This document shows, one piece after another, positions 43,158 through 54,255 of a stretch of DNA of 64,000 bases (position 1 is the first letter of the stretch; each line of letters begins with the position of its first letter). This DNA comes from Paraglaciecola hydrolytica. GTDB taxonomy: Bacteria > Pseudomonadota > Gammaproteobacteria > Enterobacterales > Alteromonadaceae. Both the position numbers and the translations under genes were made by a program. The stretch lies in the NCBI RefSeq assembly GCF_001565895.1, contig NZ_LSNE01000003.1:707184-771183 (forward strand). The letters run 5' to 3'. A model generated the notes under the pieces. It saw nothing but the letters and a program-made list of their open reading frames with translations, was not told the DNA's origin and made no database searches.

Positions 43158-43478
43158 ATAGTTCCCTAAAGTAGAGTGTAATGACACAAGGCAGACATCT
43201 GGTCAGGCAAATTAGGTTGCGCTTAACCAACATGCTTTGTGGGTTAACTAGTCGCCCGTTTACCTTTTTAAGTTACTGGTTAATTTGGGCTTATTTATTG
43301 TTTTATTTACATTTTTATAACAACCACGTGGCAACTATAACGATATCTTGAATAGAAGTTCAAGTTTTAATCAATAAATCTCGTTTAGCTTAATATTTAT
43401 CCTTCTTGGTCGTTTCATCTTGGCGCTCAAGCCTTTATAATTCTTCGCAATTTATTAAGTAACAAACTAGGTAATATT
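43158..43478. other. Divergent promoter region hppA / ppa
   Basis: A 321-bp AT-rich gap between the two pyrophosphatase genes. The ppa ribosome site (AGGTAA) is at its right end and that of hppA (AGGGAA) at its left. No operator palindrome or RNA gene was recognised. Confidence 0.5.
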
Positions 43479-44027
43479 ATGAGTTTAAATGCAGTTCCTG
43501 CAGGCAAAAATCTGCCTGACGAAATCAACGTTATCATCGAAATTCCCGCTCACTCTGATCCGGTTAAATACGAAGTTGACAAAGAATCTGGCGCTATTTT
43601 TGTTGACCGTTTCATGGCAACTTGTATGCACTATCCAACTAACTACGGTTACGTACCGCACACTTTGTCTGAAGATGGCGATCCAGCTGACGTTTTGGTT
43701 ATTGCACCTTTTCCTTTGTTGGCAGGCTGTGTAATCCGTTGTCGTCCGGTTGGCGTACTAAAAATGACTGATGAGTCAGGTACTGATGCTAAAATTTTAG
43801 CGGTGCCAGCAGATAAATTGTCTACCATTTATCGTGGTATTACTGAGATTGATCAGATCCCTGAATTAACCCGTAATCAGATTGAACATTTTTTCTCTCA
43901 CTATAAAGATCTTGAACCAAACAAATGGGTAAAAATCGACGGTTGGGAAAACGCAGCATCTGCTAAAGCAGAGTTAGTTGAAAGTGTTAAACGTTACGAA
44001 CAAGCCGAAGACAAACCTCGCTTCTAA
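43479..44027 (+). CDS. ppa: Soluble inorganic pyrophosphatase, family I
   Basis: 182 aa, typical length. Hydrolyses PPi to phosphate in the cytoplasm, Mg2+-dependent. Signatures: [44 protein letters not shown] (the DxDPxD metal-binding motif) and [23 protein letters not shown] stands 6 nt before the ATG. Divergent from hppA, giving the cell both a heat-releasing and an energy-conserving route for PPi. A strong terminator follows. Confidence 0.97.
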   Translation: MSLNAVPAGKNLPDEINVIIEIPAHSDPVKYEVDKESGAIFVDRFMATCMHYPTNYGYVPHTLSEDGDPADVLVIAPFPLLAGCVIRCRPVGVLKMTDESGTDAKILAVPADKLSTIYRGITEIDQIPELTRNQIEHFFSHYKDLEPNKWVKIDGWENAASAKAELVESVKRYEQAEDKPRF

Positions 44028-44061
44028 GTCCTTATTTAGAATGAGTCAGTTCGATTAAATT

Positions 44062-44086
44062 AAGCCGGTTTTTACCGGCTTTTTTA
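44062..44086 (+). terminator. Rho-independent terminator after ppa
   Basis: AAGCCGGT-TTTT-ACCGGCTT with a following T-run; 8 perfect base pairs, 34 bp after the ppa stop. Confidence 0.9.
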
Positions 44087-44148
44087 TTGGTTGCATGTAA
44101 GCCATATGCGACAATGACAGTATCTTTTTCTATTTGTAAAACTCTCCG

Positions 44149-45387
44149 ATGCGCTTTAGTTTTTCTCAATTTGCGACTCTACGTAGTAATCCTCAGGCAT
44201 TATTATTGGTAATGGCTTTTGTTATGCCTTTGGTCTTTTCGGTGTGGAATGCGCTATTGAATAACTTTGTAGTTGAACAAGCGCAATTTACGGGAGCCGA
44301 AATCGGCATTTTGCAAAGTTTACGGGAAGTGCCCGGATTTTTAGCTTTTACCGCGGTATTTGTACTATTAGTACTGCGTGAACAAACCTTTGCATTGTTG
44401 TCTCTGGCGGTGATGTGTATTGGGGTAGCCTTAACGGGGTGGTTACCTTTTGAGCTGGGTTTGTATTGCACCACAGTGTTGATGTCGATTGGTTTTCATT
44501 ATGTTGAAACGGTCAACCAATCCTTGACGTTACAGTGGTTGAGTAAGGACAAAAGCGCTCAATTTATGGGCAAACAATTGGCAGTCACTAGTTTTGCATC
44601 ATTATTGGCCTATGGTTCGATTTGGCTATTGATGGAGTATATGGGAATTTCGTATAAGAGCATGTATATGCTGGCTGGTGGTTTGGGTCTAATCATCGTG
44701 GTTTTTTTATGGTTTGGATTTCAGAAATTTAGCCATGGTGCGGTTCAACATAAAAACTTGTTTTTACGTCGTCGTTATTGGTTGTACTACGGTCTGGTAT
44801 TTTTCAGTGGAGCTCGTCGCCAGATCTTTATGGTGTTTGCCTCATTTATGATGGTCGAAAAATTTGCTTATTCGGTCGGTGATATCAGCCTGTTGTTTAT
44901 GATCAATTATGTTTTTAATCTATTGTTTGCTCCAGCTATTGGTCGCTGGATCAGTAAAATTGGTGAACAAAAAGCCTTAACCATTGAATATATTGGGCTT
45001 ATTGGTGTATTTATTTGTTATGCCTTGGTCACTAGCCCACATCTGGCAGCGGTTTTGTATGTGGTTGATCACTTGTTTTTTGCCATGGCTATTGCCACTA
45101 AAACTTATTTTCAGAAAATCGCGGATCAGCGAGATTTTGCCTCAACTGCCAGTGTAAGCTTTACCATCAATCATATAGCAGCTGTAATTATTCCAGCACT
45201 GTTGGGTATAGTGTGGTTAACTTCACCCAGTCTGGTTTTTTATATTGGGGCTGGATTTGCCATTTGTTCCTTATGTTTAGCTATTAATATTCCCACTCAC
45301 CCAAGTATGGGTAACGAAGTGCGCCGTAATCCCTTTGGATGGGCTAATCATGTTGATGCAACAGCACCACTAACAGAGAGTCGCTAA
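44149..45387 (+). CDS. MFS transporter
   Basis: 412 aa with about 12 hydrophobic spans and a soluble C-terminal tail of about 30 residues. The N-terminal half has GAEIGILQSLREVPGF in the first loop and HYVETVNQSLTLQWL near span 4; a charged loop RRRYWLYYGLVFFSGARRQIF separates the halves. I can assign the superfamily but no substrate. No ribosome site precedes the ATG, so the transcript could be nearly leaderless. The last base overlaps the ATG of the DUF3299 gene (TAATGA), so the two are coupled. Confidence 0.75.
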   Translation: MRFSFSQFATLRSNPQALLLVMAFVMPLVFSVWNALLNNFVVEQAQFTGAEIGILQSLREVPGFLAFTAVFVLLVLREQTFALLSLAVMCIGVALTGWLPFELGLYCTTVLMSIGFHYVETVNQSLTLQWLSKDKSAQFMGKQLAVTSFASLLAYGSIWLLMEYMGISYKSMYMLAGGLGLIIVVFLWFGFQKFSHGAVQHKNLFLRRRYWLYYGLVFFSGARRQIFMVFASFMMVEKFAYSVGDISLLFMINYVFNLLFAPAIGRWISKIGEQKALTIEYIGLIGVFICYALVTSPHLAAVLYVVDHLFFAMAIATKTYFQKIADQRDFASTASVSFTINHIAAVIIPALLGIVWLTSPSLVFYIGAGFAICSLCLAINIPTHPSMGNEVRRNPFGWANHVDATAPLTESR

Positions 45388-45851
45388 TGAAAAACCTCAT
45401 CTTATTAATCTGTCTACTCAGCAGCGCAAGTATCAATGCAACTGAGCCTCTAGAGTTATTCTGGGAAGATATGGTGCCTAAAAACTACATCACGCCCGAA
45501 GCCCAAGTAAGTCATGATGGTTCAATGGTTCAGCAAAGTTTGGATGCGCCAGTGGTGCAATCGTTAAATGGCAAACTGGTTAAAATTCCGGGATTTGTAG
45601 TGCCACTCGAAGGTGATAATGAACTGACGAGCGAATTTTTGTTGGTTCCATATTTTGGGGCTTGTATTCACGTGCCACCACCGCCACCCAATCAAATTGT
45701 TTATGTGAAGTTTTCCTCTGGTGTGCCGATATCTAATCTTTACGATGCAGTTTGGGTAACCGGCACTTTGTCGACGGCAAGCTGGCAAGGTGATTTGGCC
45801 ACAGTAGGTTATAGTTTGACAGGAATAAGTCTTAGTCAGTACGATGGGTAA
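45387..45851 (+). CDS. DUF3299 periplasmic protein
   Basis: 154 aa. Sec signal peptide (NLILLICLLSSASINA), then a DUF3299 domain: LFWEDMVPKNY, NGKLVKIPGFVVPLE, and FGACIHVPPPPPNQIVYV with a conserved Cys-His and polyproline. This family is common in marine gammaproteobacteria, often near ABC or MFS transport genes; function unknown. Its start overlaps the MFS stop, suggesting joint action. The single Cys and nearby His could bind metal, but that is a guess. Confidence 0.8.
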   Translation: MKNLILLICLLSSASINATEPLELFWEDMVPKNYITPEAQVSHDGSMVQQSLDAPVVQSLNGKLVKIPGFVVPLEGDNELTSEFLLVPYFGACIHVPPPPPNQIVYVKFSSGVPISNLYDAVWVTGTLSTASWQGDLATVGYSLTGISLSQYDG

Positions 45852-45954
45852 TAATCGACAAAAAACACTAGCTTATCTATACCTACTAGTGAGTTTGCTG
45901 ATACAGGTTTAATCGTAGTTTTTTGCTGGTTTGATCAAATAAAAAGGTAGCGCG

Positions 45955-47574
45955 ATGAATTTTTTGACCAAAATGTCTATTTCACAAAAATTATTTCTAA
46001 TTCCTATCATTGGTACAGTAGGATTTTTACTTTACCTCGCTATCACAACCTCTACGGCATTAACTAACGTTGCCCTACTAGATGATGTTATCGAAGTACA
46101 ATATCCGGCGCTAGATGTCACAAAAACTGCATTGGTGAAAATAGAAAAAGTCAGAGATACCCTCAGTAGCGCTGCTATTACTGGTGATGAAGATGCGTTA
46201 GATAATGCCAGAACCATTGCCTCAGAAACCGAAGCTTTACTCAAAGAAATTAAATCTATTAATCCTGCCCTAGCATCTGAGGCCAACAATATCCTCAGTG
46301 CCTTTGATAGCTATTATAAATATGCCTACGATGTATCAGAGTCGATGGTCAATCAGACGGCTGATATGTCAAAGCTTGGACAAATGTCAGGTCGTATGAA
46401 CAGCAGTTATGAAGAACTGACCAAGGCACTTACCGTATTTCGTGATGCTCGTATTAAAGCCTTTCAAACAGCTATTTACGAATCTAAAGAGAGTGGCACT
46501 GCCTTAATCAAGGTTGGGGCTATTATGGCCATTTCTATCATTATTTTACTTTTTGCCACCGCCATTCCCATCGTTACCGGGCTTAAAGGCAGTATTGTGC
46601 AAGTAGTCACTTCGCTAAAAGATATTGCTCAGGAAGATGGCGATTTAACGGTCAGGCTCAATACTAAAAATAAAGATGAAATTGGTGATTTAGTTTATTG
46701 GTTCAATCAGTTTATGGAAAAGCTGCAAGGAGTGGTTAAAGATATCGTTAACGCTTCTTTGCCACTGTCGCAACTGGCACAAAACCTCAATCAACTGACC
46801 GATGACACCAATAAAACAATTGACGTACAACAACGCGCCGCAGGGCAGGCAAAACGTGCGGTTGATGATATGACAGCCAGTGTTACAGCGGTAGCCAGCA
46901 GTGCTGCTGAAGCAGCTAGCGCCGCAGGTGATGCTTCTGCAGCGGCTGATAATGGTCAGTCTGTCGTAAATTCTACCGTGCAAAGCATTCAGCAATTAGC
47001 GGCCAATGTACAAGATACAGCGGAGGTAATCCGCAAACTGGAGTCTGACTCTAATCAAGTTGGTGTGGTACTGGATGTTATTAAAGGTATCGCTGAACAA
47101 ACCAACTTACTGGCGCTAAATGCTGCGATTGAAGCGGCTCGTGCCGGTGAACAAGGTCGAGGTTTTGCCGTGGTAGCTGACGAAGTTAGAACCTTGGCTT
47201 CACGTACGCAACAATCTACCGAGCAAATTCAAAAAACCATTGAGCAATTACAAAACGCCGCACGCTCGGCAGTGAATGTTATGGCTAAAGGCACTGAAAA
47301 AGCCTCCAGCAGTGTTGAAACCGCCAATAAAGCGGGTGAAAGTCTATCGGTGATCACAGAAACTATTAGCCGCATTACCCGCATGAATGATCAAATAGCT
47401 CGTTCAACGGGCGAACAACAATCCGTTGCTAAAACCATCAGTACCAATGTGGATGAAATTCATCAACGTACCGTTGAAACATCTAATAGTTCTGGAAAAC
47501 TAGCCTCAGTAAGTGCTGAATTGGCTAAACTAGCTCAACATTTAGAGCGCATCACTAAGCAGTTTAAAGTGTAA
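45955..47574 (+). CDS. Methyl-accepting chemotaxis protein
   Basis: 539 aa. First membrane span at about 13-33, a periplasmic helical ligand domain (about 35-185), second span at about 187-207 ([21 protein letters not shown]), HAMP domain (about 210-265, with [16 protein letters not shown]) and a cytoplasmic signalling domain whose hairpin tip is [18 protein letters not shown] followed by [15 protein letters not shown]. There is no C-terminal CheR-binding pentapeptide. AAAGGT precedes the ATG. Ligand unknown. A bidirectional terminator follows. Confidence 0.93.
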   Translation: MNFLTKMSISQKLFLIPIIGTVGFLLYLAITTSTALTNVALLDDVIEVQYPALDVTKTALVKIEKVRDTLSSAAITGDEDALDNARTIASETEALLKEIKSINPALASEANNILSAFDSYYKYAYDVSESMVNQTADMSKLGQMSGRMNSSYEELTKALTVFRDARIKAFQTAIYESKESGTALIKVGAIMAISIIILLFATAIPIVTGLKGSIVQVVTSLKDIAQEDGDLTVRLNTKNKDEIGDLVYWFNQFMEKLQGVVKDIVNASLPLSQLAQNLNQLTDDTNKTIDVQQRAAGQAKRAVDDMTASVTAVASSAAEAASAAGDASAAADNGQSVVNSTVQSIQQLAANVQDTAEVIRKLESDSNQVGVVLDVIKGIAEQTNLLALNAAIEAARAGEQGRGFAVVADEVRTLASRTQQSTEQIQKTIEQLQNAARSAVNVMAKGTEKASSSVETANKAGESLSVITETISRITRMNDQIARSTGEQQSVAKTISTNVDEIHQRTVETSNSSGKLASVSAELAKLAQHLERITKQFKV

Positions 47575-47604
47575 AAACGTTGTATAACGACAAGTTAAAA
47601 CCAT

Positions 47605-47632
47605 TAAAAAAGCCGCTTCAAGCGGCTTTTTT
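47605..47632. terminator. Bidirectional terminator between MCP and thioesterase genes
   Basis: AGCCGCT-TCA-AGCGGCT flanked by an A-run on the left and a T-run on the right, so it can stop transcription on both strands for the two converging genes. Confidence 0.9.
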
Positions 47633-47654
47633 ATGGTCTACAGTAAAGTTGTTT

Positions 47655-48050
47655 TTATAAGCTTATTTGATGAGAGCTTAGTAAGGCTTTTATGTCTTCA
47701 CTAATGGGTTTGGCTTTTTGCAATTCGAAGTCAAAGCTCACTAAGGTCGTCAGGCCTGTCGCGCATTTTTGTTGGTTTTGCCACACTTCCTGATAGACGT
47801 CAAAGGCGCTATTGCCTATGCGACTGATATAAGTGCGCACCTCAACATCTTGCCCGTAAAAAATTTGCTTGAGAAAATCCACCTTGTAACTGGCCAAAAT
47901 TAAAGGCCAGTTACGCAAGTCTAACTCAGGTGTGAACAGTCTAAAAATTGGCTCACGAGCGCTTTCAAACCATTGTACCAGTACCGTATTGCTCACATGG
48001 GCGAGCCCATCTGTTTCGCAAAAACGGACTTTAAACCACTCGCTAAACAT
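47655..48050 (-). CDS. Acyl-CoA thioesterase, YbgC/FcbC 4HBT family
   Basis: 131 aa hot-dog fold protein. N-terminal [22 protein letters not shown] holds the conserved Asp-and-Asn active region of 4-hydroxybenzoyl-CoA thioesterase-like enzymes (DxxxHVxN). The [20 protein letters not shown] strand pair matches the family. Its ATG lies 8 bases inside the 3' end of uvrA, so it is expressed with uvrA. Substrate chain length cannot be predicted; hydrolyses acyl-CoA in the cytoplasm. Confidence 0.85.
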   Translation of the reverse strand: MFSEWFKVRFCETDGLAHVSNTVLVQWFESAREPIFRLFTPELDLRNWPLILASYKVDFLKQIFYGQDVEVRTYISRIGNSAFDVYQEVWQNQQKCATGLTTLVSFDFELQKAKPISEDIKALLSSHQISL

Positions 48051-50880
48051 TCTGGCTCAGCAACATAGGTTTTAAAAAACGACCAGTATGTGACATCTCT
48101 ACCTGACAAATATCTTCAGGTGTGCCCTGAGCGATAATTTGTCCGCCACCAGAACCACCCTCTGGGCCTAAATCAATTACCCAGTCAGCCGTTTTGATTA
48201 CATCTAGATTATGCTCAATCACTACCACGGTATTGCCATGATCACGCAGTCTATGTAATACATGTAATAACTGTTTGATGTCGTGAAAATGCAGGCCGGT
48301 AGTGGGTTCATCCAAGATGTACAGTGTTTGGCCGGTATCTCGTTTAGATAGTTCTTTAGCCAGCTTAACCCGCTGTGCTTCACCGCCAGACAAGGTTGTA
48401 GCAGATTGGCCTAAACGCACATAAGACAAACCTACATCTATCAACGTTTGTAGCTTACGAGCAATGGCTGGTATCGCATCAAAGAAGGGGCGAGCTTCTT
48501 CAATAGTCATATTCAGTATTTGATGAATGTTGAGCCCTTTATATTGTATTTCAAGGGTTTCACGGTTGTAACGTTTACCTTTACACACATCACAAGGTAC
48601 ATACACGTCGGGTAAAAAGTGCATCTCAACTTTGATGACACCGTCCCCTTGGCAAGCTTCACAACGTCCGCCTTTGACGTTAAAGCTAAAACGTCCGGCT
48701 TGATAACCTCGTGAACGGGATTCTTGCGTGCCTGCAAACAACTCACGCACCGGCGTGAAAATGCCTGCGTAAGTAGCAGGATTAGAGCGCGGTGTGCGGC
48801 CTATTGGGCTTTGATCGATATCCACGACCTTGTCCATGTGCTGCAACCCATCGATGGTTTTGTATGGCGCAGGCTCGCCTGTGGTGGCGTTATTCAGATC
48901 ACGATGAGCGATACGATAGAAGGTGTCGTTGATTAAGGTAGATTTACCCGAACCAGACACGCCCGTTACACAGGTCATTAAACCTATAGGCGCTCTAAAG
49001 GTCACGTTTTGTAGGTTGTTACCGCTAGCTCCAGTCAGCTCTATCCACTTACTTTGATCGATGGGAGTGCGCTTTGTTGGAATTTCTATTTTTTCACGGC
49101 CCGACAAATATTTGCCTGTCAGTGAATGTTCGCTGTTTTTGATGTCTTCAATCGTGCCCTGCGCGACGATTTCGCCACCATGTACACCAGCACCTGGGCC
49201 AATATCCAAGACAAAATCAGCAGCGCGAATGGCGTCTTCGTCGTGTTCAACCACAATCACCGTATTACCCAAATCTCGTAAATGGACCAGAGTTTTGAGT
49301 AGGCGTTCGTTGTCACGCTGATGTAAACCAATGGAAGGTTCATCTAATACATACATCACCCCCACCAGACCAGCACCGATTTGGCTGGCGAGTCGAATAC
49401 GCTGAGCCTCGCCCCCAGATAAAGTATCGGCACTGCGTGACAATGACAGATAGTTCAAACCAACGTTAACTAAAAATGTCAGTCGATCGTTGATTTCCTT
49501 AAATATTTTTTCAGCAATTTGTTCACGATTACCGGTTAATACCACTCCGGCAAAAAAGGCCAGCGCATCAGCGATAGACATGTCGGTGATAGTGGGTAAG
49601 GGCGTGTCGCCAATAAATACGTTTCTGGCTTCAAGGCGCAAACGTGTGCCATTACAACTGGTGCAACTTTGTTGGCTTAAGTATTTTGCTAGTTCGTCTC
49701 GTACCGCGTTGGATTCAGTTTCTTTGTAGCGTCGTTCCATGTTTGGAATGATGCCTTCAAAGGGGTGTTTACGCTCCATGATGTCGCCACGATCATTAAT
49801 ATATTTGAATTTTAATGAAGTGCCCTTACTGCCAAACAACACCAAGTCTTTGGCTTTATCATCCAATTCGCTAAAGGGTTTACTAAGATCAAATTTGTAG
49901 TGATCGGCCACCGCTTGCAGCATCTGAAAATAATAATAACTACGTTTATCCCAGCCTCTAATCGCTCCACCAGATAAACTCAGTTCGTCGTTGGTCACAA
50001 TACGTTGCGGGTCAAAAAACTGTTTCGTGCCTAAACCATCACAAGTTTGGCATGCGCCAGCAGGGTTGTTAAACGAAAACAGTCGGGGTTCTAGCTCCGC
50101 CATGCTGTAACCACAATGGGGGCAAGCAAAGTTTGACGAAAACACTAACTCTTGTTTAGTCGGTTCGTCCATAAAGGCGATTTTGGCGGTCCCGCCGGAT
50201 AAATTTAACGCGGTTTCAAAGGACTCTGCCAAACGTAATTTAAGATCATCGCGCACTTTAAAACGGTCAACGACCACTTCAATGGTGTGTTTTTTGTGTA
50301 AGTCTAGGGGCGGTGGATCAGATAAGTCACACACTTCACCGTCTATTCTGGCGCGAATAAAACCTTGAGCTGATAAATTTTCCAAGGTTTTAACATGTTC
50401 ACCTTTACGATCTTGTACCACAGGTGCCAACAACATCAGTTTAACGTCTTCAGGCATTTCACAGACTCTATCCACCATTTGGCTAATAGTCTGGGCATTT
50501 AATGGTACATGATGATCAGGGCAACGGGGTTCGCCCACTCGAGCATAGAGTAAACGTAAATAATCGTAAATTTCGGTGATGGTACCCACAGTCGAGCGTG
50601 GATTATGTGAAGTAGATTTTTGCTCGATGGAAATGGCTGGCGATAGACCTTCAATATGATCAACATCAGGCTTTTCCATCATAGATAAAAACTGACGAGC
50701 ATAAGCTGACAAAGACTCAACATAACGACGTTGACCTTCAGCATACAAAGTATCAAAAGCAAGTGAAGATTTACCAGAGCCGGATAAGCCGGTAATAACT
50801 GTCAGCTTATCTCGGGGGATAGTGACATTAATATTTTTGAGGTTGTGGGTGCGGGCGCCACGTACTTCAATTTTGTCCAT
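48043..50880 (-). CDS. uvrA: UvrABC nucleotide excision repair ATPase UvrA
   Basis: 945 aa, standard length (E. coli 940). Damage-sensing ATPase, first step of nucleotide excision repair. Two ABC modules: Walker [20 protein letters not shown] near residue 31 and [16 protein letters not shown] near 640; ABC signatures [13 protein letters not shown] and [13 protein letters not shown]; Walker [15 protein letters not shown] and [14 protein letters not shown]. Zinc-finger CxxC pairs (ACPHCG ... [18 protein letters not shown] ... [10 protein letters not shown]). No consensus LexA site (CTGT-N8-ACAG) was found upstream. Confidence 0.97.
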   Translation of the reverse strand: MDKIEVRGARTHNLKNINVTIPRDKLTVITGLSGSGKSSLAFDTLYAEGQRRYVESLSAYARQFLSMMEKPDVDHIEGLSPAISIEQKSTSHNPRSTVGTITEIYDYLRLLYARVGEPRCPDHHVPLNAQTISQMVDRVCEMPEDVKLMLLAPVVQDRKGEHVKTLENLSAQGFIRARIDGEVCDLSDPPPLDLHKKHTIEVVVDRFKVRDDLKLRLAESFETALNLSGGTAKIAFMDEPTKQELVFSSNFACPHCGYSMAELEPRLFSFNNPAGACQTCDGLGTKQFFDPQRIVTNDELSLSGGAIRGWDKRSYYYFQMLQAVADHYKFDLSKPFSELDDKAKDLVLFGSKGTSLKFKYINDRGDIMERKHPFEGIIPNMERRYKETESNAVRDELAKYLSQQSCTSCNGTRLRLEARNVFIGDTPLPTITDMSIADALAFFAGVVLTGNREQIAEKIFKEINDRLTFLVNVGLNYLSLSRSADTLSGGEAQRIRLASQIGAGLVGVMYVLDEPSIGLHQRDNERLLKTLVHLRDLGNTVIVVEHDEDAIRAADFVLDIGPGAGVHGGEIVAQGTIEDIKNSEHSLTGKYLSGREKIEIPTKRTPIDQSKWIELTGASGNNLQNVTFRAPIGLMTCVTGVSGSGKSTLINDTFYRIAHRDLNNATTGEPAPYKTIDGLQHMDKVVDIDQSPIGRTPRSNPATYAGIFTPVRELFAGTQESRSRGYQAGRFSFNVKGGRCEACQGDGVIKVEMHFLPDVYVPCDVCKGKRYNRETLEIQYKGLNIHQILNMTIEEARPFFDAIPAIARKLQTLIDVGLSYVRLGQSATTLSGGEAQRVKLAKELSKRDTGQTLYILDEPTTGLHFHDIKQLLHVLHRLRDHGNTVVVIEHNLDVIKTADWVIDLGPEGGSGGGQIIAQGTPEDICQVEMSHTGRFLKPMLLSQNV

Positions 50881-51169
50881 TTGTAACCAGTTTCGGAGCC
50901 AAAAGAGTAGTATTACATACTCTGCAAAGTAGCTCTATGCCAAGAGCAATTATCTTTTTAAGCAAAGGCTTATATACGCAACCAACCTGAAGATGCAGGT
51001 TGGTTGGCTGCATTCATTCGCCGCCGCCGTGCAATTCTAAAGATAAGGGCTATATGTATTTGGCTGGTTTTTTGGCTATGGGTGAGACTAACAATTGTGC
51101 TACACTCGCGCGCTTAAAATTATCGTCCGTTTACTATATTAACAACCGTATTAAAAGATTGTAATTACC
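50881..51169. promoter_or_regulatory. Divergent uvrA / yajR-like promoter region with palindrome and hairpin
   Basis: AGAGTA-N8-TACTCT lies at 50904-50923, 24 bp before uvrA. A hairpin with 11-bp arms CAACCAACCTG (50979-50989) and CAGGTTGGTTG (50996-51006), loop AAGATG, lies mid-region and lacks a T-run. A -10-like TACACT is at 51100-51105. No canonical LexA box is seen. Confidence 0.5.
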
Positions 51170-52513
51170 TTGAATTCACTCGAACTTCGCGCCGCATTTT
51201 CGCTGGCATTTATCTACGTATTACGCATGCTTGGTTTGTTTATGATCATGCCGGTGATGGCCATTGCAGCTCATAAATATCCTGACTATTCGGTATTTTT
51301 AGTGGGTTTAGCGATAGGCGGTTACGGCTTAACCCAAGCCTGTTTACAGATCCCCATGGGTGTGCTGTCAGATAAAATTGGTCGCAAGCCGGTGATCATC
51401 ATAGGTTTACTGTTATTTTCTGCAGGCAGTTTAGTAGCTGCTTATGCCGATAGTTTAGTCTGGGTTGTGGTTGGCCGTTTTTTACAAGGTGCTGGTGCTA
51501 TTGCTGGTGCGATTATGGCGCTGGCCGGTGATTTGAGCCGTGACAACCAACGCCCTAAAGTGATGGCGATTATTGGTGTCGCTATTGGATTTTCGTTTTA
51601 TATCGCCCTGTTGATGGGACCGGTTATCGCTAATGGTTATGGCCTTAGAGGCATATTTTTAGCCACTGGTTTATTGGCACTATTGTGCATATTGTTAGTA
51701 CTGTTTGTAGTGCCCAATGCCCATAATATCGCTCCCAAAGGCGATACTTTACCGGTAATCAGTGATCTTAAAACATTGCTAAGGCACCCCCAACTGCTGC
51801 GGCTTAATCTAAGTGTCCTGTTTTTGCACATGTTGATTACCTTGTTATTTGTGCACATACCACGGTTTTTTGTGTCCTTAGGCTGGCCATTGGCCGAACA
51901 TTGGCAGCTCTATTTAATTGTATTACTCAGTTCTGTGATGGGGCTGGCGCTTATCATGACCACAGGCCGAAAGTTATCCCAATCAGTATTGATGTTTGTG
52001 TGTGTGCTGGGTTTAGCAACGGTATTTGCGGCACTTGCTATAGATAGCTGCTCTATGTTGCTTATTATGTTGTTGGTGAGTGTATTTTTTACGTGTTTTA
52101 ATTACCTCGAAGCCAATTTTCCTGCCATGGTATCGAGCATTGCTCCGGCTGGAAAAAAAGGTTCGGCCATGGGAATTTACGCCAGCTTTCAGTTTTTTGG
52201 CGCTTTTTTAGGCGGCGTATTATCCTCTGCCATCAGTCAATATTGGGGAAGTGAGTGGGTGTTTGGTTTGGCTGCGCTAATCTGTTTAGTCTGGAGCTAT
52301 TTAATCAAAGGTTTGCATAGTACTGAGCGTTTAAAACGTTATACACTTAAGGTTGATAGTCAGGGCGCTGATCACCTAGCACAGCAACTTGCAGAGTTTG
52401 ATGGTGTCGAAGACCTGACCGTAATTCATAGTGAACAAGTCATTTATATCAAAGTTGATAGTCGGAAATTTGATATTCAAAGGGCTCGTAAGAGTCTGAA
52501 TTTAGAAGAATAA
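51170..52513 (+). CDS. yajR: MFS transporter, YajR-like with C-terminal YAM domain
   Basis: 447 aa. Twelve-span MFS core with [22 protein letters not shown] in span 1 and motif [17 protein letters not shown]; a cytoplasmic ferredoxin-like YAM domain at about 385-447 ([11 protein letters not shown] to RKSLNLEE). E. coli YajR (454 aa) has the same layout and was proposed to be a proton-driven exporter; substrate unknown. The only start is TTG at 51170, which gives the expected N-terminus; no strong ribosome site. It stands 11 bp before ssb and divergent from uvrA, a conserved gammaproteobacterial arrangement. Confidence 0.88.
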   Translation: MNSLELRAAFSLAFIYVLRMLGLFMIMPVMAIAAHKYPDYSVFLVGLAIGGYGLTQACLQIPMGVLSDKIGRKPVIIIGLLLFSAGSLVAAYADSLVWVVVGRFLQGAGAIAGAIMALAGDLSRDNQRPKVMAIIGVAIGFSFYIALLMGPVIANGYGLRGIFLATGLLALLCILLVLFVVPNAHNIAPKGDTLPVISDLKTLLRHPQLLRLNLSVLFLHMLITLLFVHIPRFFVSLGWPLAEHWQLYLIVLLSSVMGLALIMTTGRKLSQSVLMFVCVLGLATVFAALAIDSCSMLLIMLLVSVFFTCFNYLEANFPAMVSSIAPAGKKGSAMGIYASFQFFGAFLGGVLSSAISQYWGSEWVFGLAALICLVWSYLIKGLHSTERLKRYTLKVDSQGADHLAQQLAEFDGVEDLTVIHSEQVIYIKVDSRKFDIQRARKSLNLEE

Positions 52514-52524
52514 TAGGAGTAAAA

Positions 52525-53109
52525 ATGGCGACTAAAGGTGTTAATAAAGTAATTTTAGTTGGTAACTTAGGACAGGATCCTGAAGTTCGCTATATGCCTA
52601 ATGGCAATGCCGTAGCTAATTTAACCTTAGCAACCAGTGAAAGCTGGAAAGATCAGGCAGGTCAGTTACAAGAGCGTACCGAGTGGCACAGGATCACCAT
52701 GTACCGCCGTTTAGCCGAAATAGCCGGTGAGTATTTACGCAAAGGTTCGCAAATTTATGTCGAAGGCAAATTGCAAACTCGTAAATGGCAGGATCAACAA
52801 GGCCAAGATCGTTACACTACCGAAATTATAGCCGACCAAATGCAAATGTTAGGTGGTAAAGGTGGTCAAGCAGGTCAGTCTGAAGGCGGTTTTCAACCTC
52901 GCCAAGGTGCAGCTCCACAAGGTGCTCAGGCTTACAACCAAGCCCAACCTAGTTATCAAAAAATGCCTAATCAAGGCGGCGGTGCTAATCAAGGTGCAAG
53001 TAACCAAGGTGGCAACAACCAAGGTTTTAATCAGTCTCCTCCCAGTCAAAAAAATCAACCTCCTATGGTTGAACCAGACTTTGACTTTGATGACGATATC
53101 CCGTTCTGA
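52525..53109 (+). CDS. ssb: Single-stranded DNA-binding protein
   Basis: 194 aa. OB-fold (about 1-110) with [23 protein letters not shown] and [28 protein letters not shown]; a low-complexity Gln/Gly/Asn linker (about 112-180, many NQG repeats); and the acidic C-terminal tip [10 protein letters not shown] used to recruit repair and replication partners. Ribosome site TAGGAG precedes the ATG. It follows the YajR-like gene by 11 bp and may be partly co-transcribed. The linker is encoded by repetitive CAAGGTG-like DNA. Confidence 0.97.
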   Translation: MATKGVNKVILVGNLGQDPEVRYMPNGNAVANLTLATSESWKDQAGQLQERTEWHRITMYRRLAEIAGEYLRKGSQIYVEGKLQTRKWQDQQGQDRYTTEIIADQMQMLGGKGGQAGQSEGGFQPRQGAAPQGAQAYNQAQPSYQKMPNQGGGANQGASNQGGNNQGFNQSPPSQKNQPPMVEPDFDFDDDIPF

Positions 53110-53153
53110 CTGTTACCAGAGACCGCTTTTTGTATGTAAAGCAAATAATCTTC

Positions 53154-53180
53154 AAAGCCCTGTTTTTACGGGGCTTTTTA
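53154..53180 (+). terminator. Rho-independent terminator after ssb
   Basis: AAAGCCC (53154-53160) pairs with GGGCTTT (53171-53177) and is followed by further T. It lies 45 bp after the ssb stop and between converging ssb and LysR genes. Confidence 0.8.
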
Positions 53181-53218
53181 CATTTATTAGGTTTGCTTTA
53201 GTTAAATGCGCTGCAGAT

Positions 53219-54130
53219 TTAACTCATCATTGAATACAGCGATTCTTGACTGGTGTAGCGTTTAGTAAAAAAATCTAAAAAAGCCACGATATTACTGGCT
53301 AACTGCCGTCTGCTTGAATAAACCCCATAAACGTTAAATGGCTCTATTGGCCATTCTGGTAAAATTGGCACTAAACGACCGGCGGCAAGCTCTTGTTTGC
53401 AACTAGTATGGGTTAACATCGCTATACCATAATCATCCAAAGCGAGACGTTTAACCATGTTGCTGCTATTCACTCGCACCTTGCGTTTAAAGGTCGCCAT
53501 CGTTTTACGCTGACCTTTGCCTAATGCCCAAATAGGCGCTGATAAAGTGCTGCCTAATAAAATCCCTCTATGGTTAACGAGATCCTGTGGTGTGGCGGGG
53601 CTACTGAATTTTTTTATATAACCAGGGCTGGCAAGCAACATGGGTTGGCGCTGAAACAATAAACGTGCAACCAGATCTGAAGACTGTAGCGGGCCAAATT
53701 TAATAGCAATGTCATAACCTTCGCCAACCAAACCTACATCATTGTCAGTAAACTGAATATCCAATTCGATATTAGGATAAAGGTGCATAAAACTTGAACA
53801 TAAATGCCCAAACACTTCCTGCGAAAATGACACTGGCACGGCGATCCGTAATGCACCTGAAATATCATTATGGGTGCTTTCAATGACCGCTTTAGCGGCT
53901 TCAATTTCATGGCTGATTGAATCACAATGTTGATAATACAATGCCCCTATTTGAGTCAAACTGACATTGCGTGTATCCCGTTGCAATAAGCGCACGCCAA
54001 GTTGTTCTTCTAGCTGAGCTATTTTGCGGCTAATAGTCGATTTAGGCTGGCCAATTTCTCGGGCGGCTTGGGAGAAACCATTAGCTCTTACTACGGCTGC
54101 AAATAGCATCATGCCGTTTAAATCCGCCAC
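53219..54130 (-). CDS. LysR-family transcriptional regulator
   Basis: 303 aa. N-terminal winged helix (about 1-60) with VVRANGFSQAAREIGQPKSTISRKI, then EEQLGVRLLQRDTRNVSLT; a C-terminal LysR substrate domain (about 88-295) with ALRIAVPVSFSQEVFG and DNDVGLVGEGYDIAIKFGPL. It belongs to the branch near AaeR/DsdC-like 'transcriptional regulator, LysR' proteins with effectors unknown. It is divergent from the fused carboxylase with a 125-bp gap, so it may control it, though many LysR genes are unrelated to neighbours. Confidence 0.9.
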   Translation of the reverse strand: MADLNGMMLFAAVVRANGFSQAAREIGQPKSTISRKIAQLEEQLGVRLLQRDTRNVSLTQIGALYYQHCDSISHEIEAAKAVIESTHNDISGALRIAVPVSFSQEVFGHLCSSFMHLYPNIELDIQFTDNDVGLVGEGYDIAIKFGPLQSSDLVARLLFQRQPMLLASPGYIKKFSSPATPQDLVNHRGILLGSTLSAPIWALGKGQRKTMATFKRKVRVNSSNMVKRLALDDYGIAMLTHTSCKQELAAGRLVPILPEWPIEPFNVYGVYSSRRQLASNIVAFLDFFTKRYTSQESLYSMMS

Positions 54131-54255
54131 TCAAACCTCACTGTTTCAATTATGGAACAAAGCGTCCCAGTCATTTTAGTTAGTAAAATGTATATTAACA
54201 ACGTTATATTTGCCCGCTAAAAATTTTAGTACCTTTATTCGCAGAGATCCTATCA

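Noticed and set aside
45866-45891. CACTAG ... CTAGTG inverted repeat after the DUF3299 gene
   Set aside because: Six-base arms with a 14-base interval and no T-run; too weak to call terminator or operator.
52849-53060. CAAGGTG-type repeats in the ssb gene as a possible CRISPR or tandem repeat
   Set aside because: They encode the low-complexity Gln/Gly/Asn linker of SSB; no spacer-repeat structure is present.
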